Source: Paracoccus everestensis (GTDB lineage Bacteria > Pseudomonadota > Alphaproteobacteria > Rhodobacterales > Rhodobacteraceae). From it: a DNA stretch of 64,000 nucleotides. The position numbers were made by a program, and so were the translations under genes. The stretch spans positions 2,652,501-2,716,500 of the forward strand of contig NZ_CP090836.1 in the NCBI RefSeq assembly GCF_021491915.1, written 5' to 3'. Under the pieces are notes generated by a model. It saw only the letters and a program-made list of their open reading frames with translations, searched no databases and had not been told where the DNA came from. Shown one piece after another: positions 9,182-18,410 of this stretch; the stretch's first letter is position 1; every line of letters starts with the position of its first letter.

Positions 9182-10243
9182 TTATTTCAACTGGTCTTCG
9201 GTGTAATAGCCCGAATCGACCAGAACCTCTTTCCAGTTCGCCGCCGTGACCGCGACAGGCTCCAGCAGGAAGGACGGCACGACCTTGACGCCATTGTCAT
9301 AGGTCTCGGTGTCGTTCACCTCGGGTTCCTTGCCTTCCAGCATGGCGTTGGCCATGCCGACCGTGACCTTGGCAAGCTCGCGCGTATCCTTGAAGACCGT
9401 CGAATACTGTTCGCCGTCGATGATTGCCTTGATGCCGGGGATCTCCGCGTCCTGGCCGGTGATGATCGGCATCTTCGTGTCGCCCGAGCCGTAGCCCACG
9501 CCCTTGACGGACGAGATGATCCCGCGCGCCAGCCCGTCATTTGCCGACAGCACGCCATGAACCTCCTTGTCGCCGTAATTTGCGGACAGGATGTTGTCCA
9601 TCCGCGACTGCGCCGTGGCCGCGTCCCAACGCAGCGTGCCGACCTTGTCGAGACCCATCTGCCCCGAGGGAATGACGACATCTCCGCTGTCGATCAGCGG
9701 CTGCAGCACGCTCATGGCGCCGTCATAGAAGAAATAGGCGTTGTTGTCGTCCGGGCTGCCGCCGAACAGCTCGACGTTCCAGGGCTTCTGGTCCGGGAAA
9801 CGCTCTTTCAGGCCTTCCACGAGAGAGGTGCCCTGCTGGACACCGACCTTGAAGTTGTCGAATGTGGCGTAATAATCGACATTCGGCGTGTCGCGGATCA
9901 GCCGGTCATAGGCGATGACCTTGATGTCCGCCGCCTTGGCGCTTTCCAACGCGTTCGACAGCGTGGTGCCGTCCAGTGCCGCGATGACCAGCACCTTCGA
10001 GCCCGTGGTGATCATGTTCTCGATCTGGCTCAACTGCGCCGGGATGTCGTCATTGGCGTATTGGAGGTCGGTCTGATACCCGGCCTCCTGAAACTGCTTG
10101 ACCATGTTCTCACCGTCCGCAACCCAGCGCGCGGTGATCTTTTCGGGCATCGAGATGCCCACCTTTTCGTCGGCCGCCACCGCAGCCAGCGGGACCGCCA
10201 GCGCCATCGCGGCAACGGTCAGCATCTGTCTCAGCTTCGTCAT
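9182..10243 (-). CDS. chvE: ChvE-type multiple monosaccharide-binding protein, downstream copy
   Basis: A periplasmic sugar-binding protein of about 353 aa with a signal peptide ending near AAVAADEK. The mature protein reads [15 protein letters not shown], followed by conserved sugar-pocket segments such as [24 protein letters not shown] and TGQDAEIPG. These are typical of ChvE, which binds arabinose, galactose, glucose and other aldoses and feeds the MmsAB transporter. The second ATG (10243) is preferred to the one at 10249 because GGAGG lies 8 nt before it but only 2 nt before the first. A second chvE-like gene lies directly upstream and is very similar over its whole length. Confidence 0.92.
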   Translation of the reverse strand: MTKLRQMLTVAAMALAVPLAAVAADEKVGISMPEKITARWVADGENMVKQFQEAGYQTDLQYANDDIPAQLSQIENMITTGSKVLVIAALDGTTLSNALESAKAADIKVIAYDRLIRDTPNVDYYATFDNFKVGVQQGTSLVEGLKERFPDQKPWNVELFGGSPDDNNAYFFYDGAMSVLQPLIDSGDVVIPSGQMGLDKVGTLRWDAATAQSRMDNILSANYGDKEVHGVLSANDGLARGIISSVKGVGYGSGDTKMPIITGQDAEIPGIKAIIDGEQYSTVFKDTRELAKVTVGMANAMLEGKEPEVNDTETYDNGVKVVPSFLLEPVAVTAANWKEVLVDSGYYTEDQLK

Positions 10244-10274
10244 TCGCATCCCCTCCCAAGGTGCCGGTGACCGG

Positions 10275-10303
10275 GGGGCGGAACCCTTTGGCCCGCGCGC
10301 CCC
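10275..10303 (-). other. Weak hairpin between the two chvE genes
   Basis: A 6-bp inverted repeat, GGGGCG and CGCCCC with a 17-nt loop, lies 7 nt after the stop of the upstream chvE copy. It is weaker than the other hairpins in this locus. It may be an intercistronic element, but the support is limited to the short stem. Confidence 0.3.
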
Positions 10304-10310
10304 GCAAGCA

Positions 10311-11366
10311 TCACTTCAACTGGTCTTCGGTGTAATAGCCGGACCCGACCAGCACGTCCTTCCAGTTGTCCTTTGTCACCGGCAGAGGCTCCAGCAGATA
10401 GGACGGGACGACCTTGACGCCGTTGTCATAGGTTTCGGTGTCGTTGATCTGCGGCTCGGTCCCCTTCAGGACGGCGTCCACCATGCCCACCGTGACCTTG
10501 GCCAGCTCGCGGGTGTCCTTGAAAATGGTCGAATACTGCTCGCCTGCCTCGATGGATTTCACCGACTGCACCTCGGCGTCCTGGCCGGTGACGATGGGCA
10601 TCTGCATATCGCCCGACCCATAGCCCACGCCCTTGAGCGAGGACAGGATGCCGATGGACAGCCCGTCATAGGGCGACAGCACGCCATGAACCTGCTTGTC
10701 GCCATAGTTCGAGGACAGGAGGTTATCCATCCGCGACTGCGCGACCGCCGGATCCCAGCGCAGCGTGCCCACGGTTTCCATGCCCGTCTGGCCCGACCCG
10801 ATCACGATGGACCCGTCGTCGATCAGCGGCTGCAACACCGACATCGCGCCGTCATAGAAGAAGAAGGCGTTGTTGTCGTCGGGGCTGCCGCCGAACAGTT
10901 CGACATTCCAGGGCTTCACGTCGGGGAAGCGTTCCTTCAGGCCATCGACCAGCGTGGTCGCCTGCTGGACGCCCACCTTGAAGTTGTCAAAGGTCGCGTA
11001 ATAGTCCACGTGTTCCGACCCGCGGATCAGCCGGTCATAGGCGATGACCTTGATGTCGGCGGCGGCGGCGTTTTCCAGCGCGTTCGACAGGGTGGTGCCG
11101 TCGATGGCCGCGATCACCAGAACGTTCACGCCCTTGGTGATCATGTTCTCGACCTGGGCCAACTGGTTCGGGATGTCATCCTCGGCATATTGCAGATCGG
11201 TGTCATAGCCCGCTTCCTGCAACTGCTTGACCATGTTGTTGCCGTCGTCGATCCAGCGGGCCGAGGATTTCGTCGGCATGGCGATGCCGATGGTTTCGGC
11301 CATGGCGCCGGTGGCAAGCCAAGATACCCCGATCGCCAGCGCGACCGCAGCGGTTCTGAACTTCAT
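10311..11366 (-). CDS. ChvE-type multiple monosaccharide-binding protein, promoter-proximal copy
   Basis: A 351-aa periplasmic binding protein, a close paralogue of the next gene. Both contain [38 protein letters not shown] and the C-terminus GYYTEDQLK. The signal peptide (to about residue 23, GAMA) differs from that of its twin, whereas the mature parts differ mainly by conservative changes. It is the first gene of the sugar operon, 119 nt from the divergent LysR regulator, and so probably the most highly expressed. The tandem pair looks like a local gene duplication. It may have diverged in sugar preference, or one copy may serve chemotaxis; neither can be shown here. Confidence 0.9.
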   Translation of the reverse strand: MKFRTAAVALAIGVSWLATGAMAETIGIAMPTKSSARWIDDGNNMVKQLQEAGYDTDLQYAEDDIPNQLAQVENMITKGVNVLVIAAIDGTTLSNALENAAAADIKVIAYDRLIRGSEHVDYYATFDNFKVGVQQATTLVDGLKERFPDVKPWNVELFGGSPDDNNAFFFYDGAMSVLQPLIDDGSIVIGSGQTGMETVGTLRWDPAVAQSRMDNLLSSNYGDKQVHGVLSPYDGLSIGILSSLKGVGYGSGDMQMPIVTGQDAEVQSVKSIEAGEQYSTIFKDTRELAKVTVGMVDAVLKGTEPQINDTETYDNGVKVVPSYLLEPLPVTKDNWKDVLVGSGYYTEDQLK

Positions 11367-11485
11367 CTGTATCCTCCCTTGCGCGGCATCGTTGGCTGCG
11401 CATCCTCCATAGGTCAGAAAGTTCTAGCGCAGGTCTGTCATAACGGTAAAATGAGAAAACAGCACATCCACATAGCTGAATTGAT
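11367..11485. promoter_or_regulatory. Divergent chvE / LysR-regulator control region
   Basis: This 119-nt gap separates the first chvE gene (minus) and the LysR regulator (plus). It is more AT-rich than its surroundings. A short dyad TCAT-N9-ATGA lies at 11438-11454, and the T at 11438 together with the A at 11450 fits the loose T-N11-A pattern of LysR sites. By analogy with GbpR-controlled chvE, the operator should be here. I cannot pick -10/-35 boxes with confidence. Confidence 0.45.
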
Positions 11486-12430
11486 ATGTCATTCCACGCG
11501 TTGAAGCCTGCGCAATTGCGCCTGATCCATGAAATCGCCCTGCACAGCCAGTTGCAGATGGCCGCGGAATCGCTGGCCATGACCCAGCCCGCCGCATCCC
11601 GGATGCTGGCCGAGGCCGAACGCCGGATCGGCGCGCCCTTGTTCATCCGCCAGCCCAAGGGGATGGAGCCGACCGAGATCGGCACCACCGTGCTGCGCCG
11701 CGCCCGCGTTATCCTGCGCGAAATGGCCAGCATCGAGGCCGACGTGCGCGCCCTGCGGGGCGGTTATGCCGGGTCGGTGCGGGTGGGGGCGGTGACGGGA
11801 CCGGCGGTCAGCTATCTTGTCCGCGCGATCCGCCAGATCAAGGAAGAAAGCCCTGGCGCCGATATCACCGTGGACGTGATGCCGTCGCGCGATCTGCTGA
11901 TGCAGCTTGGCGCGGGGGAAATGGATTTCGTCCTAGGCCGGATCCTGCCGGAATTCGACAGCGACAGCTTCAACATCCTGCCGATGTCGGATGAAAAGGT
12001 GGCATTGATGGCGCGGGCCGATCATCCCCTGGCCCGTGCGCGGCTGGTCACGCTGACCGAACTGGTGGGACAGGAATGGATCATGCAGCAGCGCGGTTCC
12101 CCGATCCGGGAAGCGACCTTAGCGGCCTTCGCCAGCGTCGGGCTGTCGGAACCCGACAACATCGTCAACAGCCCCTCGCTTTTGCTGACCATCGCCTATC
12201 TGGCGCAGACGGATGCGATCACGCCCGCCTCGCAAGAGGTCGCGGAACTGCTGATCCAGCCGCCGGTCAAGGCCGGGTTCACGATCATACCGACGCCCCA
12301 GCCGATCCGGGTGTCGCCCTATTTCCTGCTGGATCTCAAGCGCCGTCCCTTGTCGCCCCTGGCCAAGCGGTTGCGCGATGCGGTGGCGCAGATGTCGCGC
12401 AGCCCGATCAGGAACGCGGCCGGGCTGTGA
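11486..12430 (+). CDS. LysR-family transcriptional regulator (GbpR-like)
   Basis: A 314-aa LysR regulator. The N-terminal winged helix-turn-helix covers about residues 5-65 (LRLIHEIALHSQLQMAAESLAMTQ, then PAASRMLAEAERRIG). The effector domain follows, with the usual DFVLGR and VALMARADHPLA segments. It is transcribed divergently from chvE. In Agrobacterium the LysR protein GbpR controls chvE in response to sugars, so the same role is inferred here. Its last 23 nt overlap tail-to-tail with the polyamine-type permease gene on the other strand, so there is no room for a separate terminator between them. Confidence 0.88.
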   Translation: MSFHALKPAQLRLIHEIALHSQLQMAAESLAMTQPAASRMLAEAERRIGAPLFIRQPKGMEPTEIGTTVLRRARVILREMASIEADVRALRGGYAGSVRVGAVTGPAVSYLVRAIRQIKEESPGADITVDVMPSRDLLMQLGAGEMDFVLGRILPEFDSDSFNILPMSDEKVALMARADHPLARARLVTLTELVGQEWIMQQRGSPIREATLAAFASVGLSEPDNIVNSPSLLLTIAYLAQTDAITPASQEVAELLIQPPVKAGFTIIPTPQPIRVSPYFLLDLKRRPLSPLAKRLRDAVAQMSRSPIRNAAGL

Positions 12431-13211
12431 CCTGCCTGCGCCGCGCAATTTCCCAGGCGACGGCACCGATGATCGTGACGGCGATGATGATCAGCGCCAG
12501 GGCATTGACGGCGGGGGTCAGGCCGGTGCGGACCTTTGTGGCGATGAACACGGTCAGGGGCGTTTCAAAGCCGCGCACGAACAGGGTGGTGTTGTAGTTT
12601 TCCACCGATTGCAGGATTGCCAGCCCGCCCGACGCCAGCAGCGCAGGTCGCAGGAAGGGCAGCAGCACCCGGCGGAACACCATCACCCGCGAGGCCCCCA
12701 GGCCCAGGGCTGCTTCTTCCTGCGTGCGGTCAAAGCGTTGCAGGCGCGCCATCACCATCAGCATGACATAGCAGATGATGAAGGTCGTCTGCGCCACCAC
12801 GATCAGGGCGATGCCGCCGCCCACGCCCACCTGCCGCCACAGGATCAGGGTGGAAATCCCGATCACCACCCCCGGCGTCAGCAGGGGCGACACCATCACC
12901 GCATAGGCCACGCTGCGCGCCCGCGAGTGCAGCGTGGTCAGCACAAGCGCCGCCGCCGTCCCCACCGGCAACGCCACGGCCACCACCAGCACCGCCACGA
13001 TGGCCGATGTCCACAACGCCCTCCACATCGCGGCATCGGCCCACATCGCGGAAAACCAGTCCAGCGTCGTGCCCTGCCAAGGGATCACCGTGGGAAAGCG
13101 GCTTTCGTTGAAGGCCGCAACGCCCATGATGACCAGCGGCGCGAACAGGTAAAGCACGAAGGCCAGCAGATACAGGACGAACAGCCCGCGAAAGATCCGG
13201 TCCGCCGTCAT
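12408..13211 (-). CDS. Polyamine-type ABC transporter permease (PotC-like)
   Basis: A 267-aa inner-membrane permease with six predicted hydrophobic segments. The start MTADRIFRGLF at 13211 overlaps the stop of the upstream permease by 4 nt (ATGA), which decides against the longer open frame. The cytoplasmic EAA-type loop is visible as EEAALGLGASRVMVFRRVLLP. It is the last gene of a potD-A-B-C-like operon. Its substrate is taken to be a polyamine or a similar small cation from the whole operon; sequence alone does not fix it. Its 3' end overlaps the convergent LysR gene. Confidence 0.88.
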   Translation of the reverse strand: MTADRIFRGLFVLYLLAFVLYLFAPLVIMGVAAFNESRFPTVIPWQGTTLDWFSAMWADAAMWRALWTSAIVAVLVVAVALPVGTAAALVLTTLHSRARSVAYAVMVSPLLTPGVVIGISTLILWRQVGVGGGIALIVVAQTTFIICYVMLMVMARLQRFDRTQEEAALGLGASRVMVFRRVLLPFLRPALLASGGLAILQSVENYNTTLFVRGFETPLTVFIATKVRTGLTPAVNALALIIIAVTIIGAVAWEIARRRQVTARPRS

Positions 13212-14089
13212 TTCGCCACATCCGTCAGATTGACACGGAACAGCCGCAGCGTGACCAGAACGACCGCCAGGCACAGGACCAGCAGCGTCAGCGCATAGGC
13301 CGCGCCCCGGTTCCAGTCGCCGCCCTCGAAGAACCAGTTGTAGATGATCTCGGTGAACCAGCGGCTGCCGGGGCTGCCCAGCAGCGCGGGCGCGACATAG
13401 GATCCGGCCGCCAGCATGAAGGTGAAGACGCAGCCCGTGGCGATCCCCGCCTTGGCATGGGGAATGACCACGCGGCGATGGGTCCGCACCGTCGAGGCGC
13501 CCAGATCCCGCGCGGCCTCCAGTTGCGATTTGTCCAATGATTCTACGGCGTTATATATCGGCAGCAGCATGAACAGGATATAGGCGTAAACCATCCCCGC
13601 CAGCACGCCGCCGTTCCCCTGCCAGCGGATGGGCGCGTCGATCAGCCCGATCCCCTGCAAGACCGCGTTCAGCGGCCCGCGATAGGCCAGCAGGATGAAC
13701 CAGGCCAGCGTCCGCAACACCTCGTTGATGAAGAACGGGATGATGACCAGCATCAGTGCGATGGACAATTGCCCCACGGTGGCGCGCTGCGCCATCCAGA
13801 AGGCCACCGGATAGCAGACGACCAACGTCACCAGGGCCACCAGGGCACTGGCCCAGATGGTCTTGAAGAAGATGGCGCGATGCACGCCCTCGTTGGCGAG
13901 GTACAGGAAATTGTCCAGCGACCGGACATCCTGCGGCCCGCCTTGCTGCGCAGGCGGCAGGTTCGGGCGCAAGGCATAGTCGATCATCATCAGGTTCGGC
14001 GCCAGCACCATCGCCGCCAGCCAGATCATCACCAGCGACAGGAAGATCGTCGCCAGACCCCCGCCGAAGCGCGCGTAAAGATCACGCAT
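13208..14089 (-). CDS. Polyamine-type ABC transporter permease (PotB-like)
   Basis: A 293-aa permease with an N-terminal membrane segment (LATIFLSLVMIWLAAMV) and five further hydrophobic stretches. The EAA loop reads EAARDLGASTVRTHRRVVIP. The ATG at 14089 is chosen because it overlaps the ATPase stop by 8 nt and begins a typical PotB-like N-terminus; upstream in-frame codons encode nothing recognisable. It pairs with the PotC-like permease to form the membrane channel. Confidence 0.88.
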   Translation of the reverse strand: MRDLYARFGGGLATIFLSLVMIWLAAMVLAPNLMMIDYALRPNLPPAQQGGPQDVRSLDNFLYLANEGVHRAIFFKTIWASALVALVTLVVCYPVAFWMAQRATVGQLSIALMLVIIPFFINEVLRTLAWFILLAYRGPLNAVLQGIGLIDAPIRWQGNGGVLAGMVYAYILFMLLPIYNAVESLDKSQLEAARDLGASTVRTHRRVVIPHAKAGIATGCVFTFMLAAGSYVAPALLGSPGSRWFTEIIYNWFFEGGDWNRGAAYALTLLVLCLAVVLVTLRLFRVNLTDVAK

Positions 14090-15146
14090 CGGCCAGGACC
14101 ACGGCGTGTTCCGGGGCGAATGAAAAGCTGGCATCGGTCCCCGGCGCGGGCGCGTCCCCCAGCCGCGTGGACGGCACCGCCGCCGTTAAGGCCGCGCCAT
14201 CGGAAAACTGGCCGTGGACAAGGGCAAAGGCGCCCTCGAAATCCATGCGGCCTACCCGGGCGCGCAATGTGTTGGCGCCGGCGCCGGGGATCAGCGCCTC
14301 GGGCCGGACATAAAGGGTTGCGGCCTGGCCGATGGCAAGGCCCCGGTCAGCCCGCCCGTGCAGCGGACCCAAGGCGGTATCGACACGCGCCATGCCCTCG
14401 CCAATGGCGCTGACCCGGCCCGCGATGGCGTTGGTTTCCCCCACGAAGCGGGCGACAAAGGGCGTGGCCGGGTTGTCGTAAAGCTGGCGCGGGGTGGCGA
14501 CCTGTTGCAGCAAACCGTTGCTCATCACCGCCACACGGTCGGACATGGCCAGCGCCTCGGACTGGTCATGGGTGATATAGATGAAGGTGACGCCCGTGCG
14601 TTTCTGCAAGCTGCGCAGTTCCGCCCGCATATGCTGGCGCAGCTTCAAATCCAGGGCGGACAGCGGTTCATCCAGCAGCAGCACGCCCGGTTCAACCGCC
14701 AGCGCGCGGGCAATGGCGACACGCTGACGCTGCCCGCCCGACAATTCGCCCGGCATCCGGTCGCCGTATCCCTCCAGCGCGATCAGGCGCAGCAACTCGT
14801 CGGCGCACTTGCGGCGTTCAGCCTTGCCGACACCGCGCGCCTCCAACCCGAAGGCGATGTTTTCCCAGACCGGCATCAGCGGAAACAGCGCCAGGGACTG
14901 GAAGATCATCGCGGTCGGCCGCTGGTTGGGTCCAAGGCCCCGCATATCGCGCCCGCCGATCAGCACGCGCCCTTCGGTGGGTTCCAGGAATCCGGCGATC
15001 ATGCGCAGGATGGTGGTCTTGCCGCAGCCCGACGGCCCCAGGATCGAAAAGAACTCGCCCGCCTGAACCTGGAAGGACACGTCGCTGACTGCGCGCGTTG
15101 ACCCGAAAGTCATCCCGATCCCGTCAAGCTCTACCGAATGCGACAT
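14082..15146 (-). CDS. Polyamine-type ABC transporter ATP-binding protein (PotA-like)
   Basis: A 354-aa ATPase with Walker A GPSGCGKTT near residue 38, signature LSGGQRQRVAIARALA, Walker B VLLLDEPLSALD and switch His in YITHDQSEAL. The C-terminal 110 residues form the TOBE-type regulatory domain of the CUT1/polyamine importer ATPases (VRPEALIPG). It is the second gene of the operon, separated from the binding-protein gene by a strong hairpin. Confidence 0.9.
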   Translation of the reverse strand: MSHSVELDGIGMTFGSTRAVSDVSFQVQAGEFFSILGPSGCGKTTILRMIAGFLEPTEGRVLIGGRDMRGLGPNQRPTAMIFQSLALFPLMPVWENIAFGLEARGVGKAERRKCADELLRLIALEGYGDRMPGELSGGQRQRVAIARALAVEPGVLLLDEPLSALDLKLRQHMRAELRSLQKRTGVTFIYITHDQSEALAMSDRVAVMSNGLLQQVATPRQLYDNPATPFVARFVGETNAIAGRVSAIGEGMARVDTALGPLHGRADRGLAIGQAATLYVRPEALIPGAGANTLRARVGRMDFEGAFALVHGQFSDGAALTAAVPSTRLGDAPAPGTDASFSFAPEHAVVLADA

Positions 15147-15168
15147 CCATCCCCCGATTTGCTGGTTG

Positions 15169-15192
15169 GGGACAGGGGCAACCCCCTGTCCC
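15169..15192 (-). other. Strong intercistronic hairpin after the PotD-like gene
   Basis: A perfect 10-bp inverted repeat (15169-15178 with 15183-15192, loop CAAC) begins 9 nt past the stop of the binding-protein gene and lies 22 nt before the ATPase start. It sits in the same relative position as the hairpins after ytfQ and chvE, although the sequences are unrelated. Confidence 0.65.
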
Positions 15193-15201
15193 GATCTTTC
15201 G

Positions 15202-16326
15202 TCACGCCGACAGGAAGCGGTCCTGGTATTCGTTGCGCTTTGTCACATACCAGCTTTCCTGGATCGGCCACCACCACAGCTTGTCCAGCGCATCGCCGGG
15301 ATAAGCGGCGGCGAAGAAGGCCTTGGCCTGATCCGACAACAGATCGGCGGATCCCACGGCGGTCGAGTTGATCGAGGTCGCGTTGGTGTACATCGCCCCC
15401 GCCTCGGGTGTCAGGAACCAGTTGATGAAGGCATAGGCCGCATCCAGGTTCGCAGCGCCCGCAGGGATCGACAGCCCCTCCATCCAGGCCAGCGCGCCTT
15501 CCTTGGGCGCGACAAAGCCCACCGGCATCCCTTCCTTGGCCAGGGCGGCGGCCGTCGAGTCCCAGGTCTGGCCAATGGCCGCGCCGTTCACGCGGAAGGC
15601 GCCCTGGGCTTCGTTCTCGTTGTTCCAGAACTGGATGATGTTGCCCTTGCGCGCGACCGCCTCGGCCAGGATCACGTCAAAGATCTCGGTCTGCGCTTCG
15701 GGTGTCTTGAAGGCGTCCAGCAACGGGCGGGGCAGCTTGCCCTCGGCCTCCAGCCAAAGGCCCAGGCCCACCAGGGCCGAATGGGCGCGCACGGTGGCCT
15801 TGCCCGCCGCAGCCTCTCCCCAGATGTCGCCATAGGAGGCGCTGCCGTATTCCAGCGGCATCTGGTCGCGGTCGAAGGCCACCGCCTCGGTCCCCCAGTC
15901 GGTGGGCACCTGATAGCGCTTGCCGTCCACGACCGCGCCCAGGTTGGTCGAGTTTTCCCAAGCCGAGGGCAGAACCTTTGCGACCTCGATCCTTGATTCG
16001 TCCAGCGGCTGGACCAGGCCATACTCGACATAGTTCGGCACCCGGTCCACGGTCGGCCAGATCAGATCGAAGCCTCCGCCATTGTTGGCGCGCAATTGGT
16101 TCAGCAGTTCGTCATTGGTGCCATAGCCCGTATAGTTCGGCTTGATTCCGGTTGCCTTTTCAAAGGCGCCCAGGATCTCGTCGTTCAGATAGCCTGCCCA
16201 GGCAAAGATGTTCAGCGTGCCCGCGCCTTGCGCCAGTCCCGGCCGCGCGATCCACGGCGCGGCCAGCGTCAGTCCCGCGGTTGCAGCCGCGCCCTTCAAA
16301 AGCCCGCGGCGATCAAGTCTGCTCAT
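15202..16326 (-). CDS. Polyamine-type ABC transporter substrate-binding protein (PotD-like, Tat signal)
   Basis: A 374-aa periplasmic binding protein. The N-terminus MSRLDRRGLLKGAAATAGL is a twin-arginine (Tat) signal with the motif RRGLLK, cleaved near GLAQG. The mature start TLNIFAWAGYLNDEIL and segments such as VPTDWGTEAVAFD and PKEGALAWMEG resemble PotD/PotF family proteins. The start at 16326 places the Tat motif at the very N-terminus; a longer open frame upstream does not look like signal sequence. It heads the operon, so the promoter should lie between 16327 and 16443. The ligand is inferred from family membership. Confidence 0.88.
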   Translation of the reverse strand: MSRLDRRGLLKGAAATAGLTLAAPWIARPGLAQGAGTLNIFAWAGYLNDEILGAFEKATGIKPNYTGYGTNDELLNQLRANNGGGFDLIWPTVDRVPNYVEYGLVQPLDESRIEVAKVLPSAWENSTNLGAVVDGKRYQVPTDWGTEAVAFDRDQMPLEYGSASYGDIWGEAAAGKATVRAHSALVGLGLWLEAEGKLPRPLLDAFKTPEAQTEIFDVILAEAVARKGNIIQFWNNENEAQGAFRVNGAAIGQTWDSTAAALAKEGMPVGFVAPKEGALAWMEGLSIPAGAANLDAAYAFINWFLTPEAGAMYTNATSINSTAVGSADLLSDQAKAFFAAAYPGDALDKLWWWPIQESWYVTKRNEYQDRFLSA

Positions 16327-16443
16327 GTGTGGTCCCCCGATATGGCAGCCCCCCGGGGCGCCGGTCAATCGCCGCAAAGCATAGCCCTGCCGCGTGACAG
16401 GTCAAAGACTTGTATGATCTTGCACAAAAAAATCCGCGCGGCC

Positions 16444-16989
16444 CTATTGACGCGACAACAGGCTGGCAGGGCGCGACCGAGCCAGTCCCTGGGTGATCAA
16501 CCCGGCCAGCACTGCCTTGATCATGTCGCCCGGAACAAAGGCCGTGACCAAGGCCGCGCATTCCGCCAAGGTCTTGCCCAGGGTGATCGACATTCCCACG
16601 ATGCCAAAGGCATACATCACCACGATCCCCCCGATGACCGACGCAATGGCGACCGTCACCGCCAGCGGTGCGCCGCGCCAGCGTTCGACGATCAGCCCGG
16701 TCACGAAGGCCGCGACCGGCCAGCCCAGGAAGAACCCGGATGTCGGCGCGACGAAGGCCCCCAGCCCCCCGCGCCCGCCCGCCAGCAGCGGCAGGCCCAG
16801 CGCCACTAGCGCCATGAACAACAGCACGGCCAACGCGCCGCGTTTCGCGCCCAGGATCGCACCAGCCAGCATGACCCCCATGCTTTGCGCCGTGATCGGC
16901 ACGCCAAAGGCGAGCGTCAGGCTGGGAATCAGCCCCAAGGCTGCGATCAGCGCGGCGAACAGCGCGATCCGGGTCATGTTGCGTTCCAT
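16444..16989 (-). CDS. bioY: Biotin transporter BioY (ECF S component)
   Basis: A 181-aa hydrophobic protein with about six membrane segments. The BioY hallmarks are PITAQSMGVMLAGAILG and GGRGGLGAFVAPTSGFFLGWPVAAF, followed by a C-terminal FVPGDMIKAVLAGL. It binds biotin in the membrane and works with the BioMN energising module encoded just upstream. The start is taken at 16989, 4 nt after the bioN stop; MTRIALF at 16977 is an alternative. No BioR-like palindrome is obvious upstream of the operon. Confidence 0.93.
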   Translation of the reverse strand: MERNMTRIALFAALIAALGLIPSLTLAFGVPITAQSMGVMLAGAILGAKRGALAVLLFMALVALGLPLLAGGRGGLGAFVAPTSGFFLGWPVAAFVTGLIVERWRGAPLAVTVAIASVIGGIVVMYAFGIVGMSITLGKTLAECAALVTAFVPGDMIKAVLAGLITQGLARSRPASLLSRQ

Positions 16990-16993
16990 TGTT

Positions 16994-17614
16994 TCAGCCC
17001 CTCCCCGGGCCTGTATCGGGCAGAATCCCGCCCCGCGCGCGCAAAGCTTCGGCGACATGATCGGCGTCGTCCAGCGCCAAGGCGGCCATCGGCATCACGA
17101 TGCGCCAGCCCGGCTTTCTGCGCGACCGCGCACGCCAGGACATCGCCAGCCTTTGGCCGTTTTCCACCAGCATGGGGGTAAAGCGCAACACCATGGCAAT
17201 GGCCAGTTCCACTGCACGGGTGGACAGGCCAAGGCGGCGCAAGGGCGTCAGCAGCCAGGTCAAAACGGCGATCATATCGGTCAAACGCGTGGTCATGGTC
17301 ACGAAATTCGCCAGCGCCAGCGCGGCCAGCAGGCGCAGGGCGATGGCAAGGCCCGCCTGGACCTGCCCGGTTGCGCCATGCCACACGGCGATCAGCAGCA
17401 GAAACGGCCACAGCATCCGCAGATGGCGCGCGCCCTGTGCGGCAAAACCCGTGCCACCTGTCAGATACAGGATCACAACCGCCAGCATGGCCAGGGCCAG
17501 CCCCGCAGCGTCCAGCAGGAACAGGGCCATGGTCAGGCCGGACAGCGCCAGCAGCTTGACCCCCGCCGGGATGCGATGCGCCCAGGTTCTAGCCGGCGAG
17601 GTGAGAGAGATCAT
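16994..17614 (-). CDS. bioN: Energy-coupling factor transmembrane protein BioN
   Basis: A 206-aa membrane T component with hydrophobic helices and the coupling motif region around ELAIAMVLRFTPMLVEN and SWRARS. Its position between the ATPase (bioM) and the biotin-specific S component (bioY) identifies it. The ATG at 17614 lies within the last 26 nt of bioM. It should transmit ATP-driven movements from BioM to BioY at the cytoplasmic membrane. Confidence 0.9.
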   Translation of the reverse strand: MISLTSPARTWAHRIPAGVKLLALSGLTMALFLLDAAGLALAMLAVVILYLTGGTGFAAQGARHLRMLWPFLLLIAVWHGATGQVQAGLAIALRLLAALALANFVTMTTRLTDMIAVLTWLLTPLRRLGLSTRAVELAIAMVLRFTPMLVENGQRLAMSWRARSRRKPGWRIVMPMAALALDDADHVAEALRARGGILPDTGPGRG

Positions 17615-18305
17615 CAAGGGCCCCCCATTCCACCATCCGGCCTTCGAAGGCGGGAAGCACAGTCGCGGGCGGGCCATCGGCAACCAGGCGGCCTTCTTCC
17701 AGCCACAGGATACGGTCAAAGCCGCGCACCTGGGCGGGATCATGCGTGACCATCACCACCTGCGCGGCGATCCCGTCCAGATAGCGCATCAGTTGCAGCC
17801 GCGTCGGGATATCCAAGCCCGAGAACGGCTCGTCCATGACGATCACACGGGGCTGCATCGCCAACACCGACATCAGGCACAACAATTGCTTTTGCCCCTG
17901 CGACAAGCTGTGGGTGGCGGCATCGGCCCAATGTGCCTTGCCAAAACGCTCTAGCATGGCCTGTGCGGCAGCTTCGGCCTGACGTTGGGGCAGGCCTTGC
18001 TGGGCCAGGCCAAAAGCAAGTTCCTCGATCACGGTTGGAAAGATGATCTGGTGATCTGGATTCTGGAAAATGATTCCGACGGTTTTCAGTGCAGTCCGGC
18101 GATCCTGCGCCATGTCGATGCCGCCGATCCGGGCGGTTCCCGCATCCGGCGTAATCAGCCCGGCAATCACGCGCGCCAGCGTGGTCTTGCCCGAGCCGTT
18201 GCGCCCGACGATACCCACCCGCGCCTCGGTCACGCAGGCCGAGATGCCACTCAGGACAGGGCACCCGGCCAGGGTCACGCCGATGTCGCGCAGATCCACG
18301 CTCAT
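17589..18305 (-). CDS. bioM: Biotin transporter ATPase BioM (ECF A component)
   Basis: A 238-aa ABC ATPase with Walker A GRNGSGKTT near residue 33, the ECF-type Q-loop QNPDHQIIFPTVIEELAFGL, signature LSQGQKQLLCLMSVLA and Walker B VIVMDEPFSGLD. The DHQI(I)FPTV stretch is characteristic of ECF A components. It is the first gene of bioMNY, 105 nt after fliP on the same strand. The preceding gap has no clear promoter or terminator that I can identify, so some read-through from the fliF operon is possible. Confidence 0.92.
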   Translation of the reverse strand: MSVDLRDIGVTLAGCPVLSGISACVTEARVGIVGRNGSGKTTLARVIAGLITPDAGTARIGGIDMAQDRRTALKTVGIIFQNPDHQIIFPTVIEELAFGLAQQGLPQRQAEAAAQAMLERFGKAHWADAATHSLSQGQKQLLCLMSVLAMQPRVIVMDEPFSGLDIPTRLQLMRYLDGIAAQVVMVTHDPAQVRGFDRILWLEEGRLVADGPPATVLPAFEGRMVEWGALDDLSHLAG

Positions 18306-18410
18306 CGCCCGCCGGTCCCCGGCCGTCCGTTGGTTCCTGCCGCCATGCCCAGCCCTTCGCCGCCTTGGCCTGCATCTGCCCCACAACGGCCCCGTCCCGC
18401 AAGACGCGCG

